Shown here in pieces: positions 25,007 to 33,393 of a DNA stretch of 64,000 nucleotides. The stretch is from assembly GCA_036960565.1 (NCBI GenBank), contig JBALXQ010000013.1, forward strand, positions 1-64,000, given 5' to 3'. A program made the translations under genes and the position numbers. Under the pieces are notes generated by a model. The model worked only from the letters and a program-made list of their open reading frames with translations. It was not told where the DNA came from and made no database searches. Within the stretch, counting starts at the first letter, position 1. Each line of letters begins with the position of its first letter. Source of the DNA: Bermanella sp036960565 (GTDB taxonomy: Bacteria > Pseudomonadota > Gammaproteobacteria > Pseudomonadales > Oceanobacteraceae).

Positions 25007-25651
25007 ATGAACGTTGGTGTGCGGTATTTAGGTGAAAACCTTGATTATGAGCCTGTTTGGCAGGCCATGAAGGACTTCACCGATAATCGTGATGAACACA
25101 CTCAAGATGAAATTTGGATCTTGCAACACAAGCCGGTTTTTACTCAAGGGCAGGCAGGTAAACCAGAGCACTTATTATTCACAGGTGATATTCCTGTGGT
25201 CCAGGCGGATCGAGGCGGGCAAGTCACGTATCACGGTCCGGGCCAAATTACTGCCTATGTAATGGTGGATTTAAGGCGATTAAACCTCGGCCCAAGAGCC
25301 CTGGTAACGGCCATTGAAGAAAGCTTAGTGGCGCTACTGGCTCAATACCAAATTGAAGCCTATCCCAAAAAGGACGCCCCAGGCGTATATGCCGGTGTTA
25401 ACAAAATAGCTTCGTTGGGATTACGCATACGTAAGGGCTATAGTTTTCACGGATTAGCTTTAAACGTGGATATGGACTTAGAGCCTTTTCATCGCATTAA
25501 CCCATGTGGTTATGCCGGAATGGTCATGACGCACATGGCTGACTTTATTGATAAACCCGATATTTCGGTCATCGGCCACCAGCTAGCTGACCAATTAACC
25601 AGTTGTTTGTCTTACCAAGGCAAACAAGAATTAGGTGATACGCTGCCATGA
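25007..25651 (+). CDS. lipB: Octanoyl-ACP:protein octanoyltransferase LipB
   Basis: Moves octanoyl from ACP to the lipoyl domains of 2-oxoacid dehydrogenases. 214 residues with RGGQVTYHGPGQ, the catalytic lysine in NKIASLG (about 133) and the acyl-accepting cysteine in NPCGYAGM (about 166). Its end overlaps the lipA start by four bases (ATGA), so the two steps of lipoate synthesis are translationally coupled. Confidence 0.96.
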   Translation: MNVGVRYLGENLDYEPVWQAMKDFTDNRDEHTQDEIWILQHKPVFTQGQAGKPEHLLFTGDIPVVQADRGGQVTYHGPGQITAYVMVDLRRLNLGPRALVTAIEESLVALLAQYQIEAYPKKDAPGVYAGVNKIASLGLRIRKGYSFHGLALNVDMDLEPFHRINPCGYAGMVMTHMADFIDKPDISVIGHQLADQLTSCLSYQGKQELGDTLP

Positions 25652-26619
25652 GCACAGAAAATAATAAAAGCACTAAAGATAAAAAAATAGGCGTTAAAAA
25701 ACGCGGAGCCGAAAAAGTAGCCCGTATCCCTATTAAAGTTATTCCCACTGAAACAATGCCGCGTAAGCCAGACTGGATTCGTGTACGTATTCCAGCTAGC
25801 CCCAAAATTTCCGAAGTAAAACAAAAGCTGCGTAAGCATAATTTGCACACTGTATGCGAAGAAGCTGCTTGTCCTAACCTAGGTGAATGTTTTGGCAGTG
25901 GTACAGCTACTTTCATGATTATGGGTGATATCTGTACTCGTCGTTGCCCGTTTTGCGATGTTGGTCATGGCCGCCCTAACCCGTTAAATGAAGATGAGCC
26001 TCGTGAATTAGCCGAGGCCATTGCCGATATGGGTCTTAAGTATGTGGTAATTACGTCGGTGGATCGTGATGATTTGCGTGATGGTGGCGCTCAGCACTTT
26101 GCTGACTGCATTAGTCATTCCCGGGTTAATAGTCCTAAGCTCGAAATAGAGGTATTGGTGCCTGACTTTCGGGGGCGCATGGATATAGCGTTGGATATTC
26201 TTACCCAAACTCCGCCTGATGTTTTTAACCACAACCTTGAAACAGTGCCGTCTCTATATAAGAAAGTGCGTCCTGGGTCAGATTACCAGTGGTCTTTGGA
26301 TTTATTAAAGCGTTACAAAGAGAGCCAGCCTGACGTATTGACTAAATCTGGTTTAATGCTGGGCGTGGGTGAAACCAAAGAAGAAGTGATTCAGGTAATG
26401 CAGGATATGCGTGATCATAATGTCGATATGATTACGCTGGGGCAGTATCTGCAGCCTAGCAAACATCATTTACCAATAGAGCGTTTCGTTCATCCTGATG
26501 AATTTGATGAGTTAGCAAGGCTTGCTACTGGAATGGGATTCAAGCGTGTCGCCAGTGGACCCATGGTTCGCTCTTCCTATCATGCTGATCAGCAAATGAA
26601 GGGCGAGGAATTGGGTTAA
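25648..26619 (+). CDS. lipA: Lipoyl synthase LipA
   Basis: A radical SAM enzyme inserting two sulfurs into the protein-bound octanoyl chain. 323 residues. The auxiliary cluster cysteines lie in CEEAACPNLGEC and the radical SAM cluster in CTRRCPFCDVGHGRP. SGLMLGVGETKEEV and RSSYHADQQ are typical of the C-terminal part. The N-terminal 35 residues are lysine-rich and less conserved, which is common for this enzyme. Confidence 0.97.
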   Translation: MSTENNKSTKDKKIGVKKRGAEKVARIPIKVIPTETMPRKPDWIRVRIPASPKISEVKQKLRKHNLHTVCEEAACPNLGECFGSGTATFMIMGDICTRRCPFCDVGHGRPNPLNEDEPRELAEAIADMGLKYVVITSVDRDDLRDGGAQHFADCISHSRVNSPKLEIEVLVPDFRGRMDIALDILTQTPPDVFNHNLETVPSLYKKVRPGSDYQWSLDLLKRYKESQPDVLTKSGLMLGVGETKEEVIQVMQDMRDHNVDMITLGQYLQPSKHHLPIERFVHPDEFDELARLATGMGFKRVASGPMVRSSYHADQQMKGEELG

Positions 26620-26628
26620 ACCCCACTG

Positions 26629-26733
26629 ATTGAAGGGGAGGGATTTAAGCTCCCCCCTTCAATTTAAACAGCTCAAAAGTATTTTTCCCTTCAAAATAAG
26701 TGATCAAAAAACCAGCAGATAATGGTTTTTTGA
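26629..26733 (+). terminator. Two tandem hairpins after lipA
   Basis: ATTGAAGGGG (26629-26638) pairs with CCCCTTCAAT (26654-26663). Further on, TCAAAAAACCA (26704-26714) pairs with TGGTTTTTTGA (26723-26733), an 11-base perfect stem with T-rich descending arm. The second is the likelier terminator. Confidence 0.65.
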
Positions 26734-26860
26734 GCTTTAATTAGTCAGAATACTGGTTTTCTTGGTAATGATATCGCCGATTAAATTGAGGTTTATCCCC
26801 AGTTTCCGGCCTTAAAGTCCCTAAGTAGACCAGTATTTGGTAATTTTACTGTATTAGTTT

Positions 26861-26888
26861 TGTCCTATTGCCCTAAGTTGGGTATAAT
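26861..26888 (+). promoter_or_regulatory. Sigma-70 promoter of the lysine-rich protein gene
   Basis: TTGTCC (26861-26866) and TATAAT (26883-26888) are 16 bases apart, 57 bases ahead of the start codon. The -10 is a perfect consensus, which suits an abundant protein. Confidence 0.65.
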
Positions 26889-26944
26889 CTCGCGCGATTT
26901 ATATACACTCTTATATTATTTTCAGGACCGAGCATCTGATTCAT

Positions 26945-27859
26945 ATGGCTAAACCTGGCAAGCGTTCAAAAAATTCAAACCGTCCTACCTATAACAAGAT
27001 TCTTAAGCAGCAAGAAGTACAAGAAGACGGTGAAGACATGATTGACCAAATAGCAGCTTTAGAAGCGCTATTGGGTGGCGGTCTACCTGAGCCTGAAGAA
27101 AGCACAGCAGGCGTCGTTGATCCCGAAGAGCAAGCGCGACTTCAGGAAGAGCGTGCAGCTCGCAAAGCTGAACTCGCAGTACTAGAAGAGAAGCGTCTTA
27201 AGGCTCGAGGCGAGCGTAATGGCGATCGTGGCGATCAGCAAAAAGATCTGATTAAGCAGCAAGAAGATCGTGAAGCTCGTTACAAGGAAGAGCAAGAAAA
27301 GCTAAAGGAAGAGTTCGAAGGCAAGAAAGAGCTAAAGAAGAAGATTGCTGAAGGCAAAAAAGAACTTAAGCGATTACAGAATGTTAATAAAATCGGCAAG
27401 CTAAATGCAGCGCAAAAAGCGCGTATGGAAGAGCTTAACGAGTTTATTCAATCTGGTGGTAAATCTGCTGAAGCTCCAGCTGATAAAGCTGAAGCTAAAG
27501 AAAAGCCTGCTGCTAAAAAAGCGCCAGCTAAAAAAGCAGCTGCTAAAAAGGTAGAAGGCGAGTCTGAAGTTGTAGCGGAAAAGAAGACTACAGCTAAGAA
27601 GACTACAGCTAAGAAAGCGTCTGCGACGAAAGAAACAGCTGCTAAGAAAACTACAGCTAAGAAGACTACAGCTGCTAAGAAAACTACAGCTAAGAAAACT
27701 ACAGCTAAGAAAACTACAGCTAAGAAAGCGTCTGCGACGAAAGAAACAGCTGCTAAGAAAACTACAGCTAAAAAGACTACAGCTAAAAAGACTACAGCTA
27801 AAAAGACTACAGCTAAGAAAACTACAGCTAAAAAGACTACAGCCAAAAAAGCAGATTAA
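26945..27859 (+). CDS. Histone H1-like lysine/alanine-repeat protein
   Basis: 304 residues in three parts. The N-terminal 55 residues are mixed and acidic from about 26. Residues 55-160 are highly charged Glu/Lys/Arg sequence expected to be one long helix. The C-terminal 130 residues are nearly pure Lys, Ala and Thr in AAKKTTAKKTT units, like the tails of histone H1 and of bacterial H1-like or AlgP-type proteins. It probably binds nucleic acid through the basic tail. The first two parts match no family I know. The repeat DNA is a 15-base tandem unit and may vary in copy number between strains. It is flanked by strong terminators, so transcribed alone. Confidence 0.8.
   Translation: MAKPGKRSKNSNRPTYNKILKQQEVQEDGEDMIDQIAALEALLGGGLPEPEESTAGVVDPEEQARLQEERAARKAELAVLEEKRLKARGERNGDRGDQQKDLIKQQEDREARYKEEQEKLKEEFEGKKELKKKIAEGKKELKRLQNVNKIGKLNAAQKARMEELNEFIQSGGKSAEAPADKAEAKEKPAAKKAPAKKAAAKKVEGESEVVAEKKTTAKKTTAKKASATKETAAKKTTAKKTTAAKKTTAKKTTAKKTTAKKASATKETAAKKTTAKKTTAKKTTAKKTTAKKTTAKKTTAKKAD
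27580..27850 (+). repeat. 15-base tandem repeat encoding AKKTT units
   Basis: The unit GCTAAGAAAACTACA and close variants repeat through the 3' part of the gene. A larger duplicated block starting at GCGTCTGCGACGAAAGAAAC occurs twice (near 27618 and 27728). Because the unit length is a multiple of three, changes in copy number would alter tail length without shifting the frame. Confidence 0.85.
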
Positions 27860-27883
27860 TAATCTCCGTTATATTTTGGATGT

Positions 27884-27913
27884 AAAAAAAGCCTGCTATT
27901 GCAGGCTTTTTTT
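27884..27913. terminator. Strong bidirectional terminator
   Basis: AAAAAAAGCCTGC (27884-27896) pairs with GCAGGCTTTTTTT (27901-27913) across a TATT loop. The A-run and T-run flanks suit both the lysine-rich gene (+) and dsbD (-). Confidence 0.9.
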
Positions 27914-27926
27914 ATGGCCATGGATG

Positions 27927-27968
27927 GCCAGTATCCTGATTTTGCAGGAGCAAAATCAGGATACTGGC
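27927..27968. repeat. Perfect 19-base inverted repeat with AGGA loop
   Basis: Positions 27927-27945 pair without mismatch with 27950-27968, leaving a four-base loop. The arms start GCCAGTATCCTG. There is no T-run on either side, so it is not a standard terminator. It sits between the terminator and the dsbD stop and could protect the dsbD 3' end or be a REP-like element. Confidence 0.85.
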
Positions 27969-28018
27969 TTCAGCTATAAAGGTGCTTTCTAATGGCTGTT
28001 AACCTCAGCTACATAGCT

Positions 28019-29815
28019 CTAATAATCAAACTGCTGTAAGTGCTCTAGAAAATCTTGTTTTGATATTTCCCCTAGGATTTGAGCTTCCTTTATAATCTCT
28101 CCATCTAACCCATAAAACAGCAGGGCTGGAGGGCCAAATATCCCATTGGATTCCAGATACTCTTTATGAAAGTCATTAAACTCGGTTATATCTAGTTTAA
28201 TGCTCTCAAAATGGGCTAGCTGTTTTTGTACTTCTTCGTCCGTGAATAGTGTCTTTGCCATTATTTTGCATTCAATGCACCAGTCGGCATATACATCTAC
28301 CATTACTAACCTTTCTTCTGTGCTGGCGCTATTTAATAGCTGGCTTAGTTCAGCTTTGGTTTTAACTGTGGTGAAAATGCTGTTGTTCGTGTGGCTTTTG
28401 TTTTGGGCTGTAACATCGGCGCTGGCACTTGTGTTTTCTATCTGATTGACCGGAAATGCCACTTTAAACATAAGTATTGCAGCCAGCATGAACATCAATA
28501 AAGAAAGTCCTTTTATAAAGCGCTCAAGCGTTGAATTTGCCGCCTCAAAAGCCCCTAAAACCACAGCGTAAGTGCCAAGTAATATGACCCACCCAGCTAG
28601 ATAGGTTTCTTCTGGCAGTACTCTTCCTAGTATCCAGAGGGCTACCCCTAGTAGTAGTACACCAAAAAAGTGTTTCACTTTATCCATCCATACGCCTGCT
28701 TTAGGTAGGATTGACGCGCCGGTGGTGCCAATAGCAATAAGTGGCAAGCCCATTCCGAGTCCTAGGGCAAATAAAGCGAAGCCACCTAGGGCGGCGTCTC
28801 CTGTGGAGCTAATATATACCAGTGCTCCGGCCAGAGGAGCGGTGACACAGGGGCTGACCACAATAGCGCTTATGGCGCCCATTAAGAAAACGCTGACGAG
28901 ACCGCCGCCATTTTGCTTTTGATTAATGCGGTCCAGTGGGTCCTGAATGAATCGTGGTAGGCGGATTTCATAAAAACCAAACATGGCTAGAGCCAATAAA
29001 ACAAACAGAGCTGCAAATATGGCAAGTACCGTGGGTTGCTGCATGTAGATCTGGATATTAAAGCGTGCCCCCATGAGGCCTACCACAATACCTGCGGCTG
29101 CAAAGGTAATGGCCATGCCTAACACGTACGCGCTTGAAAGAAAAAATCCTTTGCGTGGCGTAAGATTGTTGTGGCCAGCTATAACACTTGAAAGTATGGG
29201 GACCATGGGTAGTACGCAGGGAGTGAACGTTAAGCCTATGCCTAGTATTAAAAAGGTAAGGACTACTGCCAAGGTACCTGCATTTTGCAAGAAGCCTTGA
29301 ATGCTGCTGGCATTATTTAGTTCTGAAATATCGGTTTGTGCACTTTTGCTTTTTGAGTTGTTGCTGCCTTCAATAAGTGGGGTGATATCCAGTGAAACTT
29401 TTTGTGGTGGGTAGCATAGGCCAATGGCTTTATCGCAGCCTTGGTATTTTAGTGTGATGGTTTTGGTATTAATGGGTAATTGGCGGCGATCGATGAGTAA
29501 GGTTGCTTGGTTAAAGAAGACAAATACCTCACCAAAGCTGGGGTCTTGAATGACCTTTGCTTCTTCTATAAAGGAGGTATGTGGGTAAATTGTTTTGTCT
29601 GCCAGGGTGAGCTTTATACGGTCACGGTACAGGTAAACCTTGTCGGCCAGATTAAATTGCACCATTAGGTTTTCATCTAATAGCTGGCTATCAAATTGAA
29701 TGGCTTCTTCGACCGGGATGGCAACAGTGCGATCAAATAGGCCGGCCCAGCCCAAGGAAGAGATTAGCATTGATATGACTAATGTTAGGCGAACCATCAT
29801 GGTTGGGTTTCTCAT
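28019..29815 (-). CDS. dsbD: Thiol:disulfide interchange protein DsbD
   Basis: Carries electrons from cytoplasmic thioredoxin to periplasmic DsbC, DsbG and CcmG. 598 residues. After a signal peptide comes the periplasmic alpha domain with its redox pair in GCDKAIGLCYPPQ, then about eight membrane helices with cysteines in FTPCVLPMVP and SPCVTAPLAGA, then a C-terminal thioredoxin-like domain with YADWCIECK (near 514). All six redox cysteines are present. Two further in-frame ATGs lie just downstream of the start (29800, 29797), and no ribosome site decides between them. Confidence 0.95.
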   Translation of the reverse strand: MRNPTMMVRLTLVISMLISSLGWAGLFDRTVAIPVEEAIQFDSQLLDENLMVQFNLADKVYLYRDRIKLTLADKTIYPHTSFIEEAKVIQDPSFGEVFVFFNQATLLIDRRQLPINTKTITLKYQGCDKAIGLCYPPQKVSLDITPLIEGSNNSKSKSAQTDISELNNASSIQGFLQNAGTLAVVLTFLILGIGLTFTPCVLPMVPILSSVIAGHNNLTPRKGFFLSSAYVLGMAITFAAAGIVVGLMGARFNIQIYMQQPTVLAIFAALFVLLALAMFGFYEIRLPRFIQDPLDRINQKQNGGGLVSVFLMGAISAIVVSPCVTAPLAGALVYISSTGDAALGGFALFALGLGMGLPLIAIGTTGASILPKAGVWMDKVKHFFGVLLLGVALWILGRVLPEETYLAGWVILLGTYAVVLGAFEAANSTLERFIKGLSLLMFMLAAILMFKVAFPVNQIENTSASADVTAQNKSHTNNSIFTTVKTKAELSQLLNSASTEERLVMVDVYADWCIECKIMAKTLFTDEEVQKQLAHFESIKLDITEFNDFHKEYLESNGIFGPPALLFYGLDGEIIKEAQILGEISKQDFLEHLQQFDY

Positions 29816-29948
29816 GGGTTTTTATTAATTTCAGGGCGAGGTATGAAGTGTAACAGCCCTTGCTGAGTTGATGCTGTACTGCAAACCAATATGTTACAGA
29901 AGATAGGATTGCAAAGATGTGAAGAGGTTCGATTTATAAATGAGGGTG

Positions 29949-29981
29949 TGGGTTGGCATTGTAAAATAAGAGGCCAACCCA
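29949..29981 (-). terminator. Hairpin after ispB
   Basis: TGGGTTGGC (29949-29957) pairs with GCCAACCCA (29973-29981), beginning 13 bases past the ispB stop on the minus strand. There is no strong T-run in that direction, so it is a possible 3'-end stabiliser or weak terminator. Confidence 0.45.
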
Positions 29982-29993
29982 TATTTTGATGGG

Positions 29994-30962
29994 CTAGTGA
30001 TTACGCTCAATGGCGAGATCAGCAAGGGCCAGCAATGCAGATTTAGGGTCTGAGTCATTTAGCTGCGCGATGGCTTGTTTAGCCAGTTCAACATGCTCTC
30101 GGGCTTTTTCATTGGTGTAATCTATGGCGCCACAAGCTTGTACAATTTCAATTATTTGCGGTAACTCTTCGGTGCCGCCTTTACGGATGGCGTTTCGAAT
30201 AAGCGTTGCTTGTGTCTTTTGTGCGTGTTGCATTGCATAAATTAGCGGCAGGGTGGGCTTGCCTTCGGCAAGGTCATCTCCTACGTTTTTTCCTAGTTCT
30301 TTGGCGTCGCCCACATAATCTAATACATCATCAACAAGCTGAAAAGCCATGCCGATGTGATGTCCATATAGGCGCAAAGCTTCGGCTTGTTCTGAATTTG
30401 CACCGCTTAATAAAGCTGCAGAGTGAGAGCTGGCTTCGAACAGCATGGCCGTTTTGCCCTGAATCACGTCTCTGTATTTGGCTTCGTCTACGTCAGGGTT
30501 TTTAACGTTCATAAGTTGCAATACTTCACCTTCGGCGATAACGCAGGTGGCATTGGATAGGCAATCCATTATTTCAAGGGAGCCCAGATTCACCATCATC
30601 TGGAAGGCTCGGCTATACAGGAAGTCCCCAACCAGTACGCTAGGGGCATTGCCCCATTTTGCATTGGCGGTTGCCTTGCCGCGACGCTGGTCAGATATAT
30701 CCACTACATCATCGTGTAGTAAGGTGGCGGTATGTAAAAATTCAATAATTGAAGCGAGGAGGGCGTGATTCGACCCTTGATATCCTAGTGATTTTGCAGC
30801 CAATAACACCAATAGAGGGCGCATGCGTTTGCCGCCGCTTTCAATTATGTGCTGGCCAATTTTTTCAACCAGAGGCACGTCACTGTGTAATTGCTCTGTG
30901 ATTAATTGGTTTACCTGTAGAAAATCCTGTTCTACAACCTGGTAAATGTCTTTGACTAACAT
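29994..30962 (-). CDS. ispB: Octaprenyl diphosphate synthase
   Basis: A long-chain all-trans polyprenyl synthase making the ubiquinone side chain. 322 residues with the two Asp-rich magnesium sites, LLHDDVVD (84-88) and LVDDVLD (211-215), plus GGKRMRPLLVLLAA and RRGKATANAKWG. It is divergent from rplU, the usual arrangement in gammaproteobacteria. The exact chain length (C40 or C45) cannot be read directly. Confidence 0.94.
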   Translation of the reverse strand: MLVKDIYQVVEQDFLQVNQLITEQLHSDVPLVEKIGQHIIESGGKRMRPLLVLLAAKSLGYQGSNHALLASIIEFLHTATLLHDDVVDISDQRRGKATANAKWGNAPSVLVGDFLYSRAFQMMVNLGSLEIMDCLSNATCVIAEGEVLQLMNVKNPDVDEAKYRDVIQGKTAMLFEASSHSAALLSGANSEQAEALRLYGHHIGMAFQLVDDVLDYVGDAKELGKNVGDDLAEGKPTLPLIYAMQHAQKTQATLIRNAIRKGGTEELPQIIEIVQACGAIDYTNEKAREHVELAKQAIAQLNDSDPKSALLALADLAIERNH

Positions 30963-31279
30963 GAACGACCACTTTCTTTAAAGAGGCGGCTATCCTAATG
31001 TTGAGGGGCAAAAGAGGCAAGCTGAAGAGGCTAAAATGGCCTGAAAAATGATATAAAAACCGATTTCAATGCGCACCTAAAGTCAGGTCTTGTCTGCGTG
31101 CCTTTTCTTTCATGTTATTGCCAATGCCCGCTTTGCTATCGATATTTATTTGCTATATAATCCGCGCCCGACTTGTTGGACTTGTTCCCTACAATAGAGC
31201 TGTCAAAGCACAGTTCATAGAAGTAGGCTAAGTAACAACCCAGTAACAAGCGTGTAAATGTAAGTCCTGGAGACGAAAT
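30963..31279. other. Divergent promoter region ispB/rplU
   Basis: No gene is seen in these 317 bases. The rplU-side promoter lies at 31133-31161. No clear structured leader or autoregulatory element could be made out in the roughly 110-base untranslated region before rplU. Confidence 0.7.
31133..31161 (+). promoter_or_regulatory. Sigma-70 promoter of rplU-rpmA
   Basis: TTGCTA (31133-31138) and TATAAT (31156-31161) with a 17-base spacer, followed by the GC-rich CCGCGCCCG at the start region, a feature of growth-rate-controlled ribosomal promoters. Confidence 0.75.
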
Positions 31280-31591
31280 ATGTACGCAGTGATCGTAACT
31301 GGCGGTAAGCAGTACCGTGTTGAAGAGGGTCAAACCCTTAAAGTTGAGAAAATTGAAACAGCAACTGGCGAAAGTATTGAACTTGAGCAAGTGCTTCTAA
31401 TTGGCAATGGCGACGACGTTAAAATCGGTCAGCCAGTTGTTGAAGGCGCTAAAGTGACTGCGGAAATCGTAGCTCATGGTCGTCACAAGAAAGTGAAGAT
31501 CATCAAGTTCCGTCGCCGGAAGCACTCTATGAAGCAAATGGGCCACCGTCAGTGGTTCACTGAACTGAAAATTACTAGCATTTCTGCTTAA
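31280..31591 (+). CDS. rplU: 50S ribosomal protein L21
   Basis: 103 residues, the standard size. It starts MYAVIVTGGKQYRVEEGQTLKVEK and carries the KIIKFRRRKHSMKQMGHRQ RNA-binding signature near the C-terminus. TGGAG precedes the ATG. First gene of the rplU-rpmA unit. Confidence 0.98.
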   Translation: MYAVIVTGGKQYRVEEGQTLKVEKIETATGESIELEQVLLIGNGDDVKIGQPVVEGAKVTAEIVAHGRHKKVKIIKFRRRKHSMKQMGHRQWFTELKITSISA

Positions 31592-31699
31592 TTTTCACTG
31601 AATTGAACGGCTTTAATCGGTTAGATAGATTAAAGCAAACACGAATCGAAAGCGGATGTATTGTTGGTAACGGTGATATGTCTGTGAAGGAGAAAAGGT

Positions 31700-31963
31700 A
31701 TGGCTCACAAAAAAGCCGGTGGTAGTACTAATAACGGTCGCGATTCCCAAAGTAAACGCCTTGGCGTTAAAGCTTTTGGCGGTCAGTTCGTGACAGCTGG
31801 ATCAATCATTATTCGTCAACGTGGAACGAAAGTTCACGCTGGCACTAATGTAGGTATGGGCCGCGATCATACTTTGTTCGCAAAGGCTGATGGTTACGTT
31901 CAGTTTGAAAAGAAAGGTCAAATCTTCCGTAAGCAAGTTAGCATCGTTTCTAAAGCGAGCTAA
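31700..31963 (+). CDS. rpmA: 50S ribosomal protein L27
   Basis: 87 residues. It starts MAHKKAGGSTNNGRDSQSKR, so the N-terminal tail reaches the peptidyl transferase centre without the cleavable extension found in Firmicutes. Strong GGAGAAAAGG ribosome site. A terminator follows. Confidence 0.98.
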   Translation: MAHKKAGGSTNNGRDSQSKRLGVKAFGGQFVTAGSIIIRQRGTKVHAGTNVGMGRDHTLFAKADGYVQFEKKGQIFRKQVSIVSKAS

Positions 31964-31986
31964 TCTTACCAAGATGAAGCTGTAAG

Positions 31987-32019
31987 AAAGCCCTGTCGCC
32001 TAACAGCACAGGGCTTTTT
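31987..32019 (+). terminator. Intrinsic terminator after rpmA
   Basis: AAAGCCCTGT (31987-31996) pairs with ACAGGGCTTT (32008-32017), followed by further Ts. It separates the ribosomal protein genes from obgE, which may still be reached by read-through. Confidence 0.85.
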
Positions 32020-32111
32020 ACGTATAGGTATGTACAGGATGTACGGTATGACGCGGTGCCAGGGATGGCAAAGAGCGGCATGTTTCAGCTCGCCATAAAA
32101 ATGGGAATAAT

Positions 32112-33332
32112 ATGAAATTCGTTGACGAAGCAAGTATCAGTGTAGAGGCCGGTAAAGGTGGTAATGGCTGCCTGAGTTTTCGCCGTGAAAAGTATATTCC
32201 CAAAGGTGGCCCTGATGGCGGCGATGGCGGTCATGGTGGCAGTGTATTTTTAGTGGCAGATATCCAGGTGAATACCCTGGTAGATTTCCGTTATGTGCGT
32301 CGCTATAAAGCCGAAACTGGACAGGGTGGCATGGGCAGCGAAATGAGTGGCCGTGCAGGTGAAGACCTTTATCTAAAAGTGCCTGTGGGAACCACGGTGA
32401 TAGATGAAGATACTCTAGAAGTGATGGGTGACTTAACCGAAGATGGTGAAGAGTTAAAAGTAGTCCAAGGTGGTCAGCGTGGGCTAGGTAATATTCACTT
32501 TAAGAGCTCTGTGAATCGTGCTCCTCGTCAAATCACTCAAGGCACCATAGGTGAGAGTCGTAATTTAAAATTTGAAATGAAAGTGATTGCCGATGTTGGC
32601 ATGCTGGGTTTACCTAATGCGGGTAAGTCATCTTTCATACGCGCAGTGTCCGCCGCTAAACCAAAAGTAGCTGATTACCCTTTTACAACACTTGTGCCTA
32701 ACTTAGGTGTTGTAAGTGTTGCTAAGCATAAAAGCTTCGTTGTGGCTGATATCCCTGGTTTGATTGAGGGTGCAGCGGAAGGCGCGGGCCTTGGTATTCG
32801 TTTTTTGAAGCACCTGGTACGTACCCGAATTCTTTTGCATGTAGTGGATATGAATCCATTTGATGGCAGTACTCCTGCGCAAAATGCACAAGTTATTATT
32901 GATGAGCTTGAAAAATTCAGTCCGGAGCTTGTGAATCGTGAGCGTTGGTTGTTGTTGAATAAGCTGGATCTAGTGCCAAAAGAAGAGCGTAAAGAGCGTT
33001 GTAAGCAAGTGGTTGATGCGCTTAACTGGACTGGTCCGGTGTACGAAATTTCGGCTATTAGCAAAGATGGAACTCAGCAAATTTGTTTTGATATTATGAG
33101 TTTTCTTGATGAGCGTGCTCTGGCTGCTATTGAGAATCCTGAAGTGCTAGAGCAAGAGAAAGAGCATCGTGCGCAGGTAGAAGAAGAGGCTCGTGAGCGT
33201 ATGGAAGAGTTGGCCGAGCGCCGCAATGAATTCCGTGCAAACCGCAAAGCTGAAAAACTGGCTGTGCAAGAAGAAGATGAAAATGAAGATGATGACGGTG
33301 AAGGTCCTGAGTTTATTTACACTCAAGAATAA
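32112..33332 (+). CDS. obgE: GTPase ObgE/CgtA
   Basis: A ribosome-associated GTPase acting in 50S assembly and stress signalling. The glycine-rich Obg domain occupies about 1-158, then the G domain with G1 GLPNAGKSS (near 166), G3 DIPGLIEGA (near 212) and G4 NKLDL (near 282). The C-terminus beyond 340 is a charged Glu/Asp/Arg tail typical of gammaproteobacterial forms. 406 residues. Confidence 0.97.
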   Translation: MKFVDEASISVEAGKGGNGCLSFRREKYIPKGGPDGGDGGHGGSVFLVADIQVNTLVDFRYVRRYKAETGQGGMGSEMSGRAGEDLYLKVPVGTTVIDEDTLEVMGDLTEDGEELKVVQGGQRGLGNIHFKSSVNRAPRQITQGTIGESRNLKFEMKVIADVGMLGLPNAGKSSFIRAVSAAKPKVADYPFTTLVPNLGVVSVAKHKSFVVADIPGLIEGAAEGAGLGIRFLKHLVRTRILLHVVDMNPFDGSTPAQNAQVIIDELEKFSPELVNRERWLLLNKLDLVPKEERKERCKQVVDALNWTGPVYEISAISKDGTQQICFDIMSFLDERALAAIENPEVLEQEKEHRAQVEEEARERMEELAERRNEFRANRKAEKLAVQEEDENEDDDGEGPEFIYTQE

Positions 33333-33393
33333 TCTTTGCCGGTGACTGATTTTAAATCGTTAACCTAAAAAATAATTAACAAAAGAAAAAAGT

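Larger units (their letters stand above)
26620..26944. other. Structured intergenic region after lipA
   Basis: No gene is seen in these 325 bases. They hold two hairpins (26629-26663 and 26704-26733), a nine-base inverted repeat AATACTGGT/ACCAGTATT separated by 71 bases (26749-26757 and 26829-26837), and a promoter for the next gene (26861-26888). Confidence 0.75.

Noticed and set aside
27448..27846. Long open frame on the minus strand opposite the lysine-rich tail (valine/alanine/leucine/phenylalanine repeats)
   Set aside because: It is only the mirror of the AAG/AAA/ACT repeat, which contains no stop in the reverse frame. It has no ribosome site and no independent protein character.
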